DNA of 64,000 nucleotides from Hamadaea sp013361475 (GTDB lineage: Bacteria > Actinomycetota > Actinomycetes > Mycobacteriales > Micromonosporaceae). The notes below the pieces were generated by a model, which was not told where the DNA came from, ran no database searches, and was given only the letters and a program-made list of their open reading frames with translations. The translations under genes were made by a program, and so were the position numbers. This document shows positions 8,155-15,807 of this stretch, one piece after another. Numbering within the stretch: the first letter of the stretch is position 1; every line of letters starts with the position of its first letter. The stretch is taken from positions 62,001 to 126,000 of the forward strand of contig NZ_JBFAHM010000001.1 in NCBI RefSeq assembly GCF_040654195.1, written 5' to 3'.

Positions 8155-9615
8155 ATGGCCGCACCGCGCTTCCCCTTCACCGACCTGCGCGAGTTCCTCG
8201 CCGCTCTGGAGAAGGCCGGTGAGTTGCACCGGGTGACCGTCCCGGTGGACCCCACCTTGGAGATCAGCGAAATCGTCACCCGCACCGTCCGGGCCAAGGG
8301 GCCCGCGCTGCTCTTCGAACGCCCCACCCGCGGTGACATGCCGGTCGCGATCAACCTCTTCGGCAGCGACCGCCGGATGGCGATGGCCCTCGGCGTCACC
8401 GACTTCGACGAGATCGGCGCCCGGATCGGCGAGCTGGCCAAACCTGAGTTGCCGCAGGGCTTCTCCGGGATCATGGACGGTCTCGGCAAGGTGATGCAGC
8501 TCAAGAGCGTACCGCCGAAGAAGGTCAGGTCGGCGCCGTGCCAGGAGGTCGTCCTCAAGGGACCGGACGTGGACCTGAACCTGCTGCCGGGCTTGGTCAC
8601 CTGGCCCGACGACGGCGGGATCTTCCACAACTACGGGCTCACCCACACCAAGCACCCGGAGACCGGCAAGCGCAACCTCGGGCTCTACCGGCTGCAGCAG
8701 CACTCCCGCAACACGCTGGGCATGCACTGGCAGATCCACAAGGACTCGACCGCGCATCACGCCGTCGCCGAGCGGCTCGGCCAGCGGCTGCCGGTGGCCA
8801 TCGCGATCGGCTGCGACCCGATCGTCTCCTACGCGGCGACCGCACCACTCCCCGGCGACATCGACGAATACCTGTTCGCCGGATTCCTTCGAGGCGAGCG
8901 AGTAGAGCTGGTCGACTGCCTGACGGTGCCGCTGCAGGTGCCCGCTCAGGCCCAGATCGTCCTGGAAGGCTACGTGGAGCCCGGCGAGCGGCACGCCGAA
9001 GGACCGTTCGGCGACCACACCGGCTTCTACACGCCGGTCGAGCAGTTCCCGGTGCTGCACGTCGAGGCCATGACGATGCGTCGCGATCCGGTCTACCACT
9101 CGATCATCACGAGCAAGCCGCCGCAGGAGGACGGGCCGATCGGCCGGGCCACCGAGCGCATCTTCCTGCCGCTGATCAAGATCCTGGTACCGGACATCGT
9201 GGACTACCACATGCCGGAGCCGGGCGTCTTCCACAACTGTCTCGTGGTCGCCATCAACAAGCGTTACCCCAAGCACGCGCAGAAGGTCATGAACGCGATC
9301 TGGGGCGCGCACCTGCTCTCACTGACGAAGCTCATCGTGGTCGTCGACGACGACTGCGATCCCCGCGACCTCAACGAAGTCGCGTTCCGTGCGTTCGGCA
9401 ACGTCGACTACGCGCACGACCTCGTCGTCACCCAGGGCCCGGTCGATCACCTCGATCACGCGTCGTACCAGCAGTTCTGGGGCGGCAAGGCGGGCGTCGA
9501 CGCCACCCGCAAACTGCCGAGCGAGGGCTACCACCGCGGCTGGCCGGCCGAGGCGGTCATGTCGCCCGAGGTCGTCGCCAAGGTCACCAAGCGCTGGAAG
9601 GAGTACGGCCTGTGA
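8155..9615 (+). CDS. UbiD-family decarboxylase, probably for menaquinone synthesis
   Basis: The 486-residue protein carries UbiD landmarks: YRLQQHSRNTLGMHWQIHKD and EGPFGDHTGFYTP, regions that hold the Arg and Glu residues of the prenyl-FMN site. With an adjacent UbiA-like prenyltransferase and a UbiX-like flavin prenyltransferase it probably acts in the late futalosine pathway on a prenylated naphthoate. CAGGAT lies 6 nt before the ATG and no Shine-Dalgarno is seen, so the mRNA is probably leaderless. The stop overlaps the next start by four bases. Confidence 0.9.
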   Translation: MAAPRFPFTDLREFLAALEKAGELHRVTVPVDPTLEISEIVTRTVRAKGPALLFERPTRGDMPVAINLFGSDRRMAMALGVTDFDEIGARIGELAKPELPQGFSGIMDGLGKVMQLKSVPPKKVRSAPCQEVVLKGPDVDLNLLPGLVTWPDDGGIFHNYGLTHTKHPETGKRNLGLYRLQQHSRNTLGMHWQIHKDSTAHHAVAERLGQRLPVAIAIGCDPIVSYAATAPLPGDIDEYLFAGFLRGERVELVDCLTVPLQVPAQAQIVLEGYVEPGERHAEGPFGDHTGFYTPVEQFPVLHVEAMTMRRDPVYHSIITSKPPQEDGPIGRATERIFLPLIKILVPDIVDYHMPEPGVFHNCLVVAINKRYPKHAQKVMNAIWGAHLLSLTKLIVVVDDDCDPRDLNEVAFRAFGNVDYAHDLVVTQGPVDHLDHASYQQFWGGKAGVDATRKLPSEGYHRGWPAEAVMSPEVVAKVTKRWKEYGL

Positions 9616-10460
9616 AGGCATTCCTGCGGCTCGTCATGATCGAGCACTCCGTCTTCGCCCTGCCGTTCGCCTACCTGTCTGCGCTCACCGCCATGAGCCG
9701 CTTCGACGAGTTCAGCTGGCTGACGCTCCTGCTCATCACGATCGCCATGGTCGGTGCGCGTACCTTCGCCATGGCGGCCAACCGGATCATCGACCGGCAC
9801 ATCGACGCACGCAATCCGCGTACCGCCAAGCGTGAACTGGTGACCGGAGCCGTGAGCGTGCGCACCGCCTGGACCGGCGCGATCGTCGCCCTGCTCGTGT
9901 TTCTCGGCGCGGCCGCGGCGCTCAACCCGCTCTGCCTGGTGCTGTCGCCGCTCGCGGTGATCCCGCTCGTCGTCTACCCGTACGCCAAGCGCTTCACCGA
10001 CTGGCCGCACGCCGTCCTGGCGATCGCCCAGGCGGTCGGCCCGGTCGGCGGCTGGCTCGCCGTGACGGGCACCTTCGCGGGCAGCGGCCCGGCCTGGCTG
10101 CTCGGCGTGGCGGTCGGCCTCTGGATCGGCGGGTTCGACCTGATCTACGCCTGCCAGGACGCCGAGGTCGACCGGCAGATCGGCGTACGCAGTGTCCCGG
10201 CCCGCTACGGCGTGGCCGCCGCCCTGCGCATCTCGACGGTGACGCACCTCGTGACGTTCGCGCTGTTCGTGATCTTCGGTTTCTGGGTCGGCTTCGGCTG
10301 GCCCTGGTGGGTCGGGCTCGTCCTGACCGCGATCGCGTTCGCGTACCAGCACGTCATCGTGACGCCGACGGACCTGTCGAAGGTGAATCGGGCGTTCTTC
10401 ACGTCGAACGGCTTCGTCGGGATCGCGCTGTTCGCCTTCGCGGTCTTCGCCTTGCTCTGA
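9612..10460 (+). CDS. UbiA-family prenyltransferase (MqnP-like)
   Basis: The 282-residue integral membrane enzyme joins a polyprenyl diphosphate to an aromatic acid. The first Asp-rich motif is in ANRIIDRHIDARNPRT and the second in YACQDAEVDRQIGVRS, the paired Mg-diphosphate sites of the UbiA superfamily. About eight hydrophobic helices are visible. GTG at 9612 overlaps the ubiD-like stop. The pairing with UbiD/UbiX-type decarboxylation fits MqnP of the futalosine route rather than MenA, but the exact substrate is inferred. Confidence 0.9.
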   Translation: MKAFLRLVMIEHSVFALPFAYLSALTAMSRFDEFSWLTLLLITIAMVGARTFAMAANRIIDRHIDARNPRTAKRELVTGAVSVRTAWTGAIVALLVFLGAAAALNPLCLVLSPLAVIPLVVYPYAKRFTDWPHAVLAIAQAVGPVGGWLAVTGTFAGSGPAWLLGVAVGLWIGGFDLIYACQDAEVDRQIGVRSVPARYGVAAALRISTVTHLVTFALFVIFGFWVGFGWPWWVGLVLTAIAFAYQHVIVTPTDLSKVNRAFFTSNGFVGIALFAFAVFALL

Positions 10461-10465
10461 GTTCC

Positions 10466-10530
10466 GCGCTGGATCAGGGATCCGGGTCGAATCTTGGCCC
10501 AAGATTCGACCGAGATCCCTGATCCAGCGC
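10466..10530. repeat. Palindromic repeat family 1, copy 3 (convergent intergenic)
   Basis: Arms of 32 nt (10466-10497 and 10499-10530) differ at two places and share GCGCTGGATCAGGG and GGTCGAATCTTGG with copy 2. It lies between the convergent ends of the ubiA-like and ubiX-like genes. Confidence 0.9.
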
Positions 10531-10562
10531 CGACAAGCGGCAGCGCGCGAGGAGCGAGCAGG

Positions 10563-11189
10563 TCAGCGAGCGCCCAGCTGCCCGGTCCAGCGGGTGAGCA
10601 GCGTGTGCTTGACGCCGGCCGCGTCGAGCACCTTGCCCGCGACGAAGTCGACGAGTTGCTGCGCCGTGGCCTCCGCACCGGAGCCGTAAAACCCCGGGCT
10701 CGCCGGGAGCACGACGGCTCCGGCGTCGATCAGCTCGACCAGGTGCAGTAGATGGGACCGGGTCACCGGGGTCTCGCGCGGCACGATCACCACCCGGCGC
10801 CGCTCCTTCAGGTTCACCTCGGCCGCCCGCTGGAGAAGGTCCTTCGACAGGCCCAGCGCGATACCCGCGCAGGCAGCGGTCGACGCGGGGACGACGATCA
10901 TCCCCCGAGCCGGGTAGGAGCCGCTGCTCGGTCCGGCCGCGAGATCACCGGCGGGCCAGAAGCGAAGGTCGGCGCCGTCCAGCGAGACGCCCAGCCAGTC
11001 GGCGAGATCGGCGGCCCAGTGCGCGTCCCGGAACGGCCGGGCGGTCTCGTCGAGCAGGGTCAGCCGGGCCGCGCGGGAGACCACGAGATCCACCGGCTCC
11101 CCGGCTTCGATGAGGCCACGCAGAACAGCGGCGGCGTAGGGCGTACCCGACGCGCCGGACACGCCCACGATCCACGGTTCTCGCCGCAC
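10563..11189 (-). CDS. ubiX: UbiX-like flavin prenyltransferase
   Basis: The 208-residue flavoprotein makes the prenyl-FMN cofactor used by UbiD enzymes. The N-terminal GVSGASGTPYA is the FMN-binding signature of the family, and the later PASTAACAGIALGLSKDLL fits its second conserved block. The start is GTG with TAGGCT 6 nt upstream on the minus strand (11201-11196), so the mRNA is probably leaderless. It converges on the ubiD-ubiA pair, whose decarboxylase it should activate. Confidence 0.92.
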   Translation of the reverse strand: MRREPWIVGVSGASGTPYAAAVLRGLIEAGEPVDLVVSRAARLTLLDETARPFRDAHWAADLADWLGVSLDGADLRFWPAGDLAAGPSSGSYPARGMIVVPASTAACAGIALGLSKDLLQRAAEVNLKERRRVVIVPRETPVTRSHLLHLVELIDAGAVVLPASPGFYGSGAEATAQQLVDFVAGKVLDAAGVKHTLLTRWTGQLGAR

Positions 11190-11246
11190 GATTCCAGCCT
11201 AACGACCGTTGACCTTGATCTGCGCCGGGCCTAGCGTCAAGGTCAT
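11190..11246. promoter_or_regulatory. Divergent leaderless promoters between ubiX and the SRPBCC gene
   Basis: On the plus strand TTGACC (11209-11214), a 17-nt spacer and TAGCGT (11232-11237) form a good sigma-70-type promoter only 7 nt before the ATG. On the minus strand TAGGCT (11201-11196) lies 6 nt before the ubiX GTG. A 9-bp inverted repeat, TGACCTTGA (11210-11218) and TCAAGGTCA (11237-11245), frames the plus-strand promoter and could be a regulator site. Confidence 0.75.
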
Positions 11247-11670
11247 GTTCGTCGTGGAGACCAGCGTCGATGTCGCGCGCCCGATTGAGGAGGTTTTCGC
11301 GCTCGTCTCCGATCCCCGCAACGATATCCGCTGGTGGCGCGGCGTACGCGAAGTGCGGCTGCTGGGCGGAGACGGCGGCGTCGGCACGGAGTACGAGCAG
11401 CGTGGCCGCCTGCTTGGGCTGCCCTTCTACAACCGCTTCACCGTCGACGAACACGTCCCGCCGCATCGGATCGTCCTGCGGACCACCAAGTCGCTGACCC
11501 CGTTCATCGCGGTCTACCAGTTCACCCCGGCCGGTGCGACGGGGACCCGCTTCGCGATGCGGGCGGAGGTCGCCGGGACGGGCCATTTCAAACTCTTCGG
11601 GCCGTTGTTCCGGCCATTGCTGCAAGCGGTCGCGCGCTACTACTTCGGCCGGCTGCCGAAGGCGTTCTAG
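11245..11670 (+). CDS. SRPBCC (START-like) family protein
   Basis: The 141-residue protein begins with a beta strand and VFALVSDPRNDIRWWRGV, the N-terminal pattern of polyketide cyclase/dehydrase-like SRPBCC folds that bind hydrophobic ligands in a deep pocket. No catalytic residue can be assigned. ATG at 11245 is chosen because a strong -35/-10 pair ends 7 nt before it; an in-frame start at 11209 would lie inside the promoter. Its stop interlocks with that of the convergent next gene (CTAG). Confidence 0.82.
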   Translation: MFVVETSVDVARPIEEVFALVSDPRNDIRWWRGVREVRLLGGDGGVGTEYEQRGRLLGLPFYNRFTVDEHVPPHRIVLRTTKSLTPFIAVYQFTPAGATGTRFAMRAEVAGTGHFKLFGPLFRPLLQAVARYYFGRLPKAF

Positions 11671-12998
11671 ATCGCGTACTCGCCGTACTTCTCGGTGTAG
11701 CGATGGGCGTACATGCGCTCGTGGAACTTCACGAACCGCTCGATCACCGTGCTCACCCGCCGGTCCCCGAGCCGTTCGTCGAGCGCCGACAGACCGGCGG
11801 TCAGCCGCCCATAATGCTGCGTGTAGAGGTCGGTGAAGTAGCCGACGCTGTCCCCGAAGGCCCGCAGGGCGCCGTCGGCGTCGGCCGCCCGGCGGGCGTG
11901 CCAGAGCGCGACGTTGACCTCCTCGTTGGCGATGTCCTTGTGCAACCGGGTCAGCGCGGCCTCCGTCTGCGCCTCCTCGACCAGCAGCGCCAACGCGTCG
12001 GCGGCCTGCGTCTTGCGTCGCTCGACGGCTCGCCGGGTCAACCGGTGCACCAACGCCGCCTGCTGCACGCCGGCCATCCGGAGCAGGCGCGTGCCGACGT
12101 CGTTCTGGAGGCGTACCAGCAGGGCCGCGTCGAACAGGACGTCCGTGAGCAGACCGTCGGCGACCACCGCGGGCAACGCGCTGTCCACGCGCACGGCCTC
12201 CGCGAGGACACCGATGCCGTACGCGAGGGTCGGTGCGACCAGGATCGAATGGGCGCCGAGCGCTGCCAGCTCCATCCGGGCCAGGCTCGGGGCTCGCAGT
12301 GTCCGATCGACCGCCCGGTACCGGTTGACGAGCCCGTCCCGGACGACTTCGCCGACCGGGCTGGCGTTCATCGCGTCGGCGACGTCGCGGCAGGTCTCGA
12401 GGTCGGCGACGAGCGCGCCCCAGAGCCCGAATTCGACCTCACCCGGCAGGTTGAGCGCTTCGCCCTCGCCCGTCCGGTGGCGGGCGTACTCCTCGGCGAT
12501 GCCGGCGTGCTTCACCGCCGCCAGGCTGAGGTCGAAGGCGGATGCCCGGCGGGCGATGCGTTGCGGCTGCCCACTGAGCAGCAGTACGCCGGGCGTGCTG
12601 CGACCGGCGGAGAGCACCTGGATCATGGCCCGGTTGACCGCCGTGACCAGTTCGAGCCGTTCCCGGCCGGCGTCGCCGAGGGCCGGCGCTCCGAGCCCCA
12701 TCGCGACGTTGTCGGCGATCGTCTCGAAATACTGGTACGCGTTCATCAGCGCGAGCTTGTTCTCGACGATCGGCCAGCCGTCGGCGTCGATGAGCCCACC
12801 GACGAGGGTCACGTTCATCGTGACCAGCTGCGTCAGTCCGGTGACCTGGAGATACTCGTGGCGACGCGGGTTGCTCGCCGAGAAGGCCCAGAGCGTGAAT
12901 TCGCGGTACGCGCTCTTCGGCAGATGCCGGCGCACCGCGTCGATGATGGCCTCGCAGGTGGCCTCTTGCAGCCGGGCGGCTCGACGGTTCGCGGGCAT
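11667..12998 (-). CDS. Hypothetical helical protein
   Basis: I do not recognise this 443-residue protein. It is Ala/Leu/Arg-rich, looks almost wholly alpha-helical, and has no signal peptide or clear membrane segment. A segment LVRLQNDVGTRLLRM (about residues 300-314) faintly recalls the second metal motif of class I terpene-synthase folds, but no DDxxD partner is evident, so I do not claim that function. ATG at 12998 follows GATGGT by 6 nt; an upstream extension has composition unlike a protein. It lies between the SRPBCC gene and bldC. Confidence 0.65.
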   Translation of the reverse strand: MPANRRAARLQEATCEAIIDAVRRHLPKSAYREFTLWAFSASNPRRHEYLQVTGLTQLVTMNVTLVGGLIDADGWPIVENKLALMNAYQYFETIADNVAMGLGAPALGDAGRERLELVTAVNRAMIQVLSAGRSTPGVLLLSGQPQRIARRASAFDLSLAAVKHAGIAEEYARHRTGEGEALNLPGEVEFGLWGALVADLETCRDVADAMNASPVGEVVRDGLVNRYRAVDRTLRAPSLARMELAALGAHSILVAPTLAYGIGVLAEAVRVDSALPAVVADGLLTDVLFDAALLVRLQNDVGTRLLRMAGVQQAALVHRLTRRAVERRKTQAADALALLVEEAQTEAALTRLHKDIANEEVNVALWHARRAADADGALRAFGDSVGYFTDLYTQHYGRLTAGLSALDERLGDRRVSTVIERFVKFHERMYAHRYTEKYGEYAI

Positions 12999-13131
12999 GG
13001 CGCGACCATCACCACCCGTTCTCTTCTGATGGGGTTTCGTCCGCGACAGCCTACGACTCCAGGCCCGGACACACCGACCCGGGCCTCCATAGTGGATCAT
13101 CGCACCATGGAGGCCTTGGGCCACACCCCAA

Positions 13132-13383
13132 TCAGTAGGACGGACGTCGTTCGTAGGTGTCCGTCGGGTGGCCGCCGGCACCGGCCGTCCCGGCCGCCTC
13201 GGCGAACTCGCCCTCGCCTTCGAGGAGGGCGCGCACCTCAGACTCCCGGAACCGTCGGTGACCACCCGGAGTCCGGATGCTGCCGATCCGCCCGGCGGCG
13301 GCCCAGCGCGTCACCGTCTTCGGGTCCACCCGGAACAACGCCGCCACCTCACCCGGTGTCAGCAGGCGATCTCCCGTGTCCAC
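13132..13383 (-). CDS. bldC: BldC-like MerR-type DNA-binding regulator
   Basis: The 83-residue protein is essentially one winged helix-turn-helix: LLTPGEVAALFRVDPKTVTR followed by a recognition/wing region with SIRTPGGHRRFRESEVRALL. This is very close to Streptomyces BldC, which binds direct repeats cooperatively and holds back sporulation genes. GTG at 13383 is preferred because AGGAGG (13394-13389) lies 5 nt upstream; the next upstream GTG (13389) overlaps that site. The tail (about residues 58-83) is Gly/Ala-rich and longer than in BldC as I recall it. Confidence 0.9.
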   Translation of the reverse strand: MDTGDRLLTPGEVAALFRVDPKTVTRWAAAGRIGSIRTPGGHRRFRESEVRALLEGEGEFAEAAGTAGAGGHPTDTYERRPSY

Positions 13384-13443
13384 ACCCACCTCCTAGCGTC
13401 GACGGAGCCTCCATGGATTCAGCCCGATGGACTCGGCTCCGTG

Positions 13444-13457
13444 TGGACGTACGTCCA
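13444..13457. promoter_or_regulatory. 14-bp palindrome between bldC and the Cds1-like gene
   Basis: TGGACGTACGTCCA is a perfect palindrome in the 244-bp divergent gap (13384-13627). It is a candidate regulator site. The rest of the gap is unusually AT-rich for this genome around 13490-13560 and shows no convincing gene. Confidence 0.45.
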
Positions 13458-13627
13458 TTAGAGCACCGTCAGAGATAGTTATCCCTGAAACTGCGGATTC
13501 GTCATTTTCGCCGCAATTGTCTTGTACTATTTGCGAACCTCATTCGTATATTGCCGCATGCCAGGCTAGTTCGGTGGGAGTTACGCAGGAATCGTCACCA
13601 TGGTCACAAGGTGGATAGGGTGGCGAG

Positions 13628-14722
13628 ATGGAGCAGCTAGACCGTTGTTGTGACAGCGACCGCGCGTGGGTGACAGAAGCGATCGGCAAGGTCGCGGCCG
13701 ACGCGAACAGGTCCGCCGACACTCATCTGCTGCCCTTCCCGCTCCCGCCGGCCTGGGGTGTGGACCTCTACCTGAAAGACGAGTCGGTGCACCCGACGGG
13801 GTCGCTCAAGCATCGGCTCGCCCGCTCGCTTTTCCTCTACGCGCTCTGCAACGGCTGGATCCGGCCGGACACCACCATCGTCGAGGCGTCCTCCGGCTCG
13901 ACCGCGGTGAGCGAGGCGTACTTCGCCCGCATGCTCGGCCTGCCGTTCGTCGCGGTGATGCCCGCCTCGACGAGCAAGGAGAAGATCTCGCTGATCGAGT
14001 TCCAGGGCGGGCAGTGCCACCTCGTCGACGATCCGGCGCAGGTCGTGGCGGAGGCCGTCCGGCTCGCCGCGGCCCGGGACGGTCACTTCATGGACCAGTT
14101 CACGTACGCCGAACGCGCCACCGACTGGCGCGGCAACAACAACATCGCGGAGTCGATCTTCCAGCAGATGGCGCGGGAGGCGCACCCGGTTCCGGCCTGG
14201 ATCGTCGTCGGCGCGGGCACCGGCGGCACCTCCGCGACCATCGGGCGGTACGTCCGCTATGAGCAGCACTGCACCAAGGTCTGCGTCGTCGACCCGGAGA
14301 ACTCGGCGTTCTACCCCGCCTGGAAACAGTCCGACTGGACGACCACGACCGGGCTAGGCTCCCGGATCGAGGGAATCGGCCGTCCCCGCGTCGAGGCTTC
14401 CTTCCAGCCGTCGGTCGTCGACCGGATGATCGCCGTACCGGACGCCGCGTCACTCGCCGCCATGCGGGTCGGCGCCGAAGTGCTCGGGCGCCGGGTGGGC
14501 GGCTCCACCGGGACCAATCTGTGGGGTGCGTTCAGCTTGATCGCCGCCATGGTCGAGGCCGGGGAAAGCGGTTCGGTCGTCACTCTGCTCTGCGACGGCG
14601 GCGAGCGGTACGCCAACACGTACTACTCCGACCCATGGGTCCGCGATTCCGGGCTGGACCTGGCCCCCCACGAGGCGGCCATCCGGGAGTTCCTGCGCAC
14701 CGGACGATGGACCACCGCCTGA
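13628..14722 (+). CDS. PLP-dependent cysteine-synthase-fold enzyme, Cds1-like cysteine desulfhydrase
   Basis: The 364-residue fold type II PLP enzyme has the cofactor lysine in HPTGSLKHRLA (about residues 55-65), EASSGSTAVSEAYFARMLG and the phosphate-binding GAGTGGTSATIGRY. The pattern matches the family that includes, as I recall, mycobacterial Cds1 (Rv3684), which releases H2S from cysteine. Cystathionine or cysteine synthase activity is the main alternative. TAGGGT lies 6 nt before the ATG with no Shine-Dalgarno, so it is probably leaderless. It is divergent from bldC, and its stop abuts that of the next, convergent gene. Confidence 0.78.
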   Translation: MEQLDRCCDSDRAWVTEAIGKVAADANRSADTHLLPFPLPPAWGVDLYLKDESVHPTGSLKHRLARSLFLYALCNGWIRPDTTIVEASSGSTAVSEAYFARMLGLPFVAVMPASTSKEKISLIEFQGGQCHLVDDPAQVVAEAVRLAAARDGHFMDQFTYAERATDWRGNNNIAESIFQQMAREAHPVPAWIVVGAGTGGTSATIGRYVRYEQHCTKVCVVDPENSAFYPAWKQSDWTTTTGLGSRIEGIGRPRVEASFQPSVVDRMIAVPDAASLAAMRVGAEVLGRRVGGSTGTNLWGAFSLIAAMVEAGESGSVVTLLCDGGERYANTYYSDPWVRDSGLDLAPHEAAIREFLRTGRWTTA

Positions 14723-15691
14723 TCAGCGCGAACGCCTCGGCAGCGTCGTACTGGTCTGCACGGCGACCTGCTTGTCCTTGGTGAGAATGTCACCCGTGTA
14801 TCGGTAATAGGTGTCGAAGACCGATCCGGACACCCAGTAGTCCGTCATCCCCGGCGCGATCAGCGGCCGCGGGCTGAGCGTCACCGACCAGGAGACGGTC
14901 GCGCCGGGCGTGCAATCGACCGTCGTGCTGAAGACCACCGGCGAACTCTTGGTGACCAGATGTCCGGTCAAGGTCACCCGGGCCGCTCCGGCGCAGGCCA
15001 CCTGGCCCAGGATCAGGAGCTTCGTCGCAGTCTTCCGCCCGACCCGGGACTTGGCGTACCAGGCTGCCGTCACCGTGGCCGTGGCCGTGGCGGGAGCAGG
15101 CGAGCCGACGGCGTTGATCAGGATTCGGCCCTTGGCCGACGTCCCGCAGGAACCGGTGAAGGTCGCGTCGAGACCGGTCAGCGTCACCCCGTCGGACGCC
15201 CAGGTCAGCGACGTGATCGTGAAACTGTGCGTCTCGGCGGCCGGGCAGCTGCCCCGGCCGGACCACGCCAGGGCCGACCCGTCGCCGGTCGCGTAGGTGC
15301 CCGGTTCCAGCGCTCGTCCCGACGGTGCCGTGAACGTCACCTGCGCCGTGGACGACACATCCGTGGCGGACACGGTCAGTGCTTCCGGCGTACCCGAGAA
15401 GGCGAAGGAAGCGCCCACGGCGCTGCGGTAGAGCCGCGAGGTCGAGCCCTTGCCGCCCGCGGTCTGCCAGCCGAGCGCGTGCCCGGCGCCCGCCGCGGCC
15501 TCGATGGCCGTGCCCACCGGCGCGGCCGCGAGACCTTCGCCGGCGCCGGCCCCGGTGTAGCCGGAGGCGGTCTGCGCACCGCTCAGCCAGACCGGCTCGC
15601 TCGTCACGGGATCCACACCGGTCGCGACCAGCGTCATCACGAGGGCGCCCGCAAGCGCGGACGTACGCAGGAGCGGGAACGGGAGACGCAC
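14723..15691 (-). CDS. Hypothetical secreted protein
   Basis: The 322-residue protein begins with a clear signal peptide (basic start, hydrophobic stretch to about residue 25). The mature part is rich in Thr, Ser, Gly and Ala with regular hydrophobic alternation, suggesting a beta-sandwich surface protein, and has six spaced cysteines. I do not recognise a family. GTG at 15691 follows TACCGT by 6 nt on the minus strand, so the mRNA looks leaderless. It is transcribed toward the Cds1-like gene. Confidence 0.72.
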   Translation of the reverse strand: MRLPFPLLRTSALAGALVMTLVATGVDPVTSEPVWLSGAQTASGYTGAGAGEGLAAAPVGTAIEAAAGAGHALGWQTAGGKGSTSRLYRSAVGASFAFSGTPEALTVSATDVSSTAQVTFTAPSGRALEPGTYATGDGSALAWSGRGSCPAAETHSFTITSLTWASDGVTLTGLDATFTGSCGTSAKGRILINAVGSPAPATATATVTAAWYAKSRVGRKTATKLLILGQVACAGAARVTLTGHLVTKSSPVVFSTTVDCTPGATVSWSVTLSPRPLIAPGMTDYWVSGSVFDTYYRYTGDILTKDKQVAVQTSTTLPRRSR

Positions 15692-15753
15692 GCGGTCACG
15701 GTACGCAAACCCAGGGTCGTCGCCGAATCGGCCGAGCAGCCAGCGTTCCGGCT

Positions 15754-15794
15754 AAAAGCCGACAGCAGGGCGCCACCGGGGCGCCCTGCTGTCG
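15754..15794 (-). terminator. Rho-independent terminator of the purSQL operon
   Basis: A perfect 15-bp stem (15760-15774 with 15780-15794) and 5-nt loop is followed on the minus strand by CTTTTAG. It lies 14 nt past the purL stop. Confidence 0.9.
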
Positions 15795-15807
15795 TCGTCG
15801 ATCTGAG

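Noticed and set aside
13390..13627. A short gene in the AT-rich bldC/Cds1 gap
   Set aside because: Small frames there lack ribosome-binding sites and codon bias; the region is better read as regulatory.
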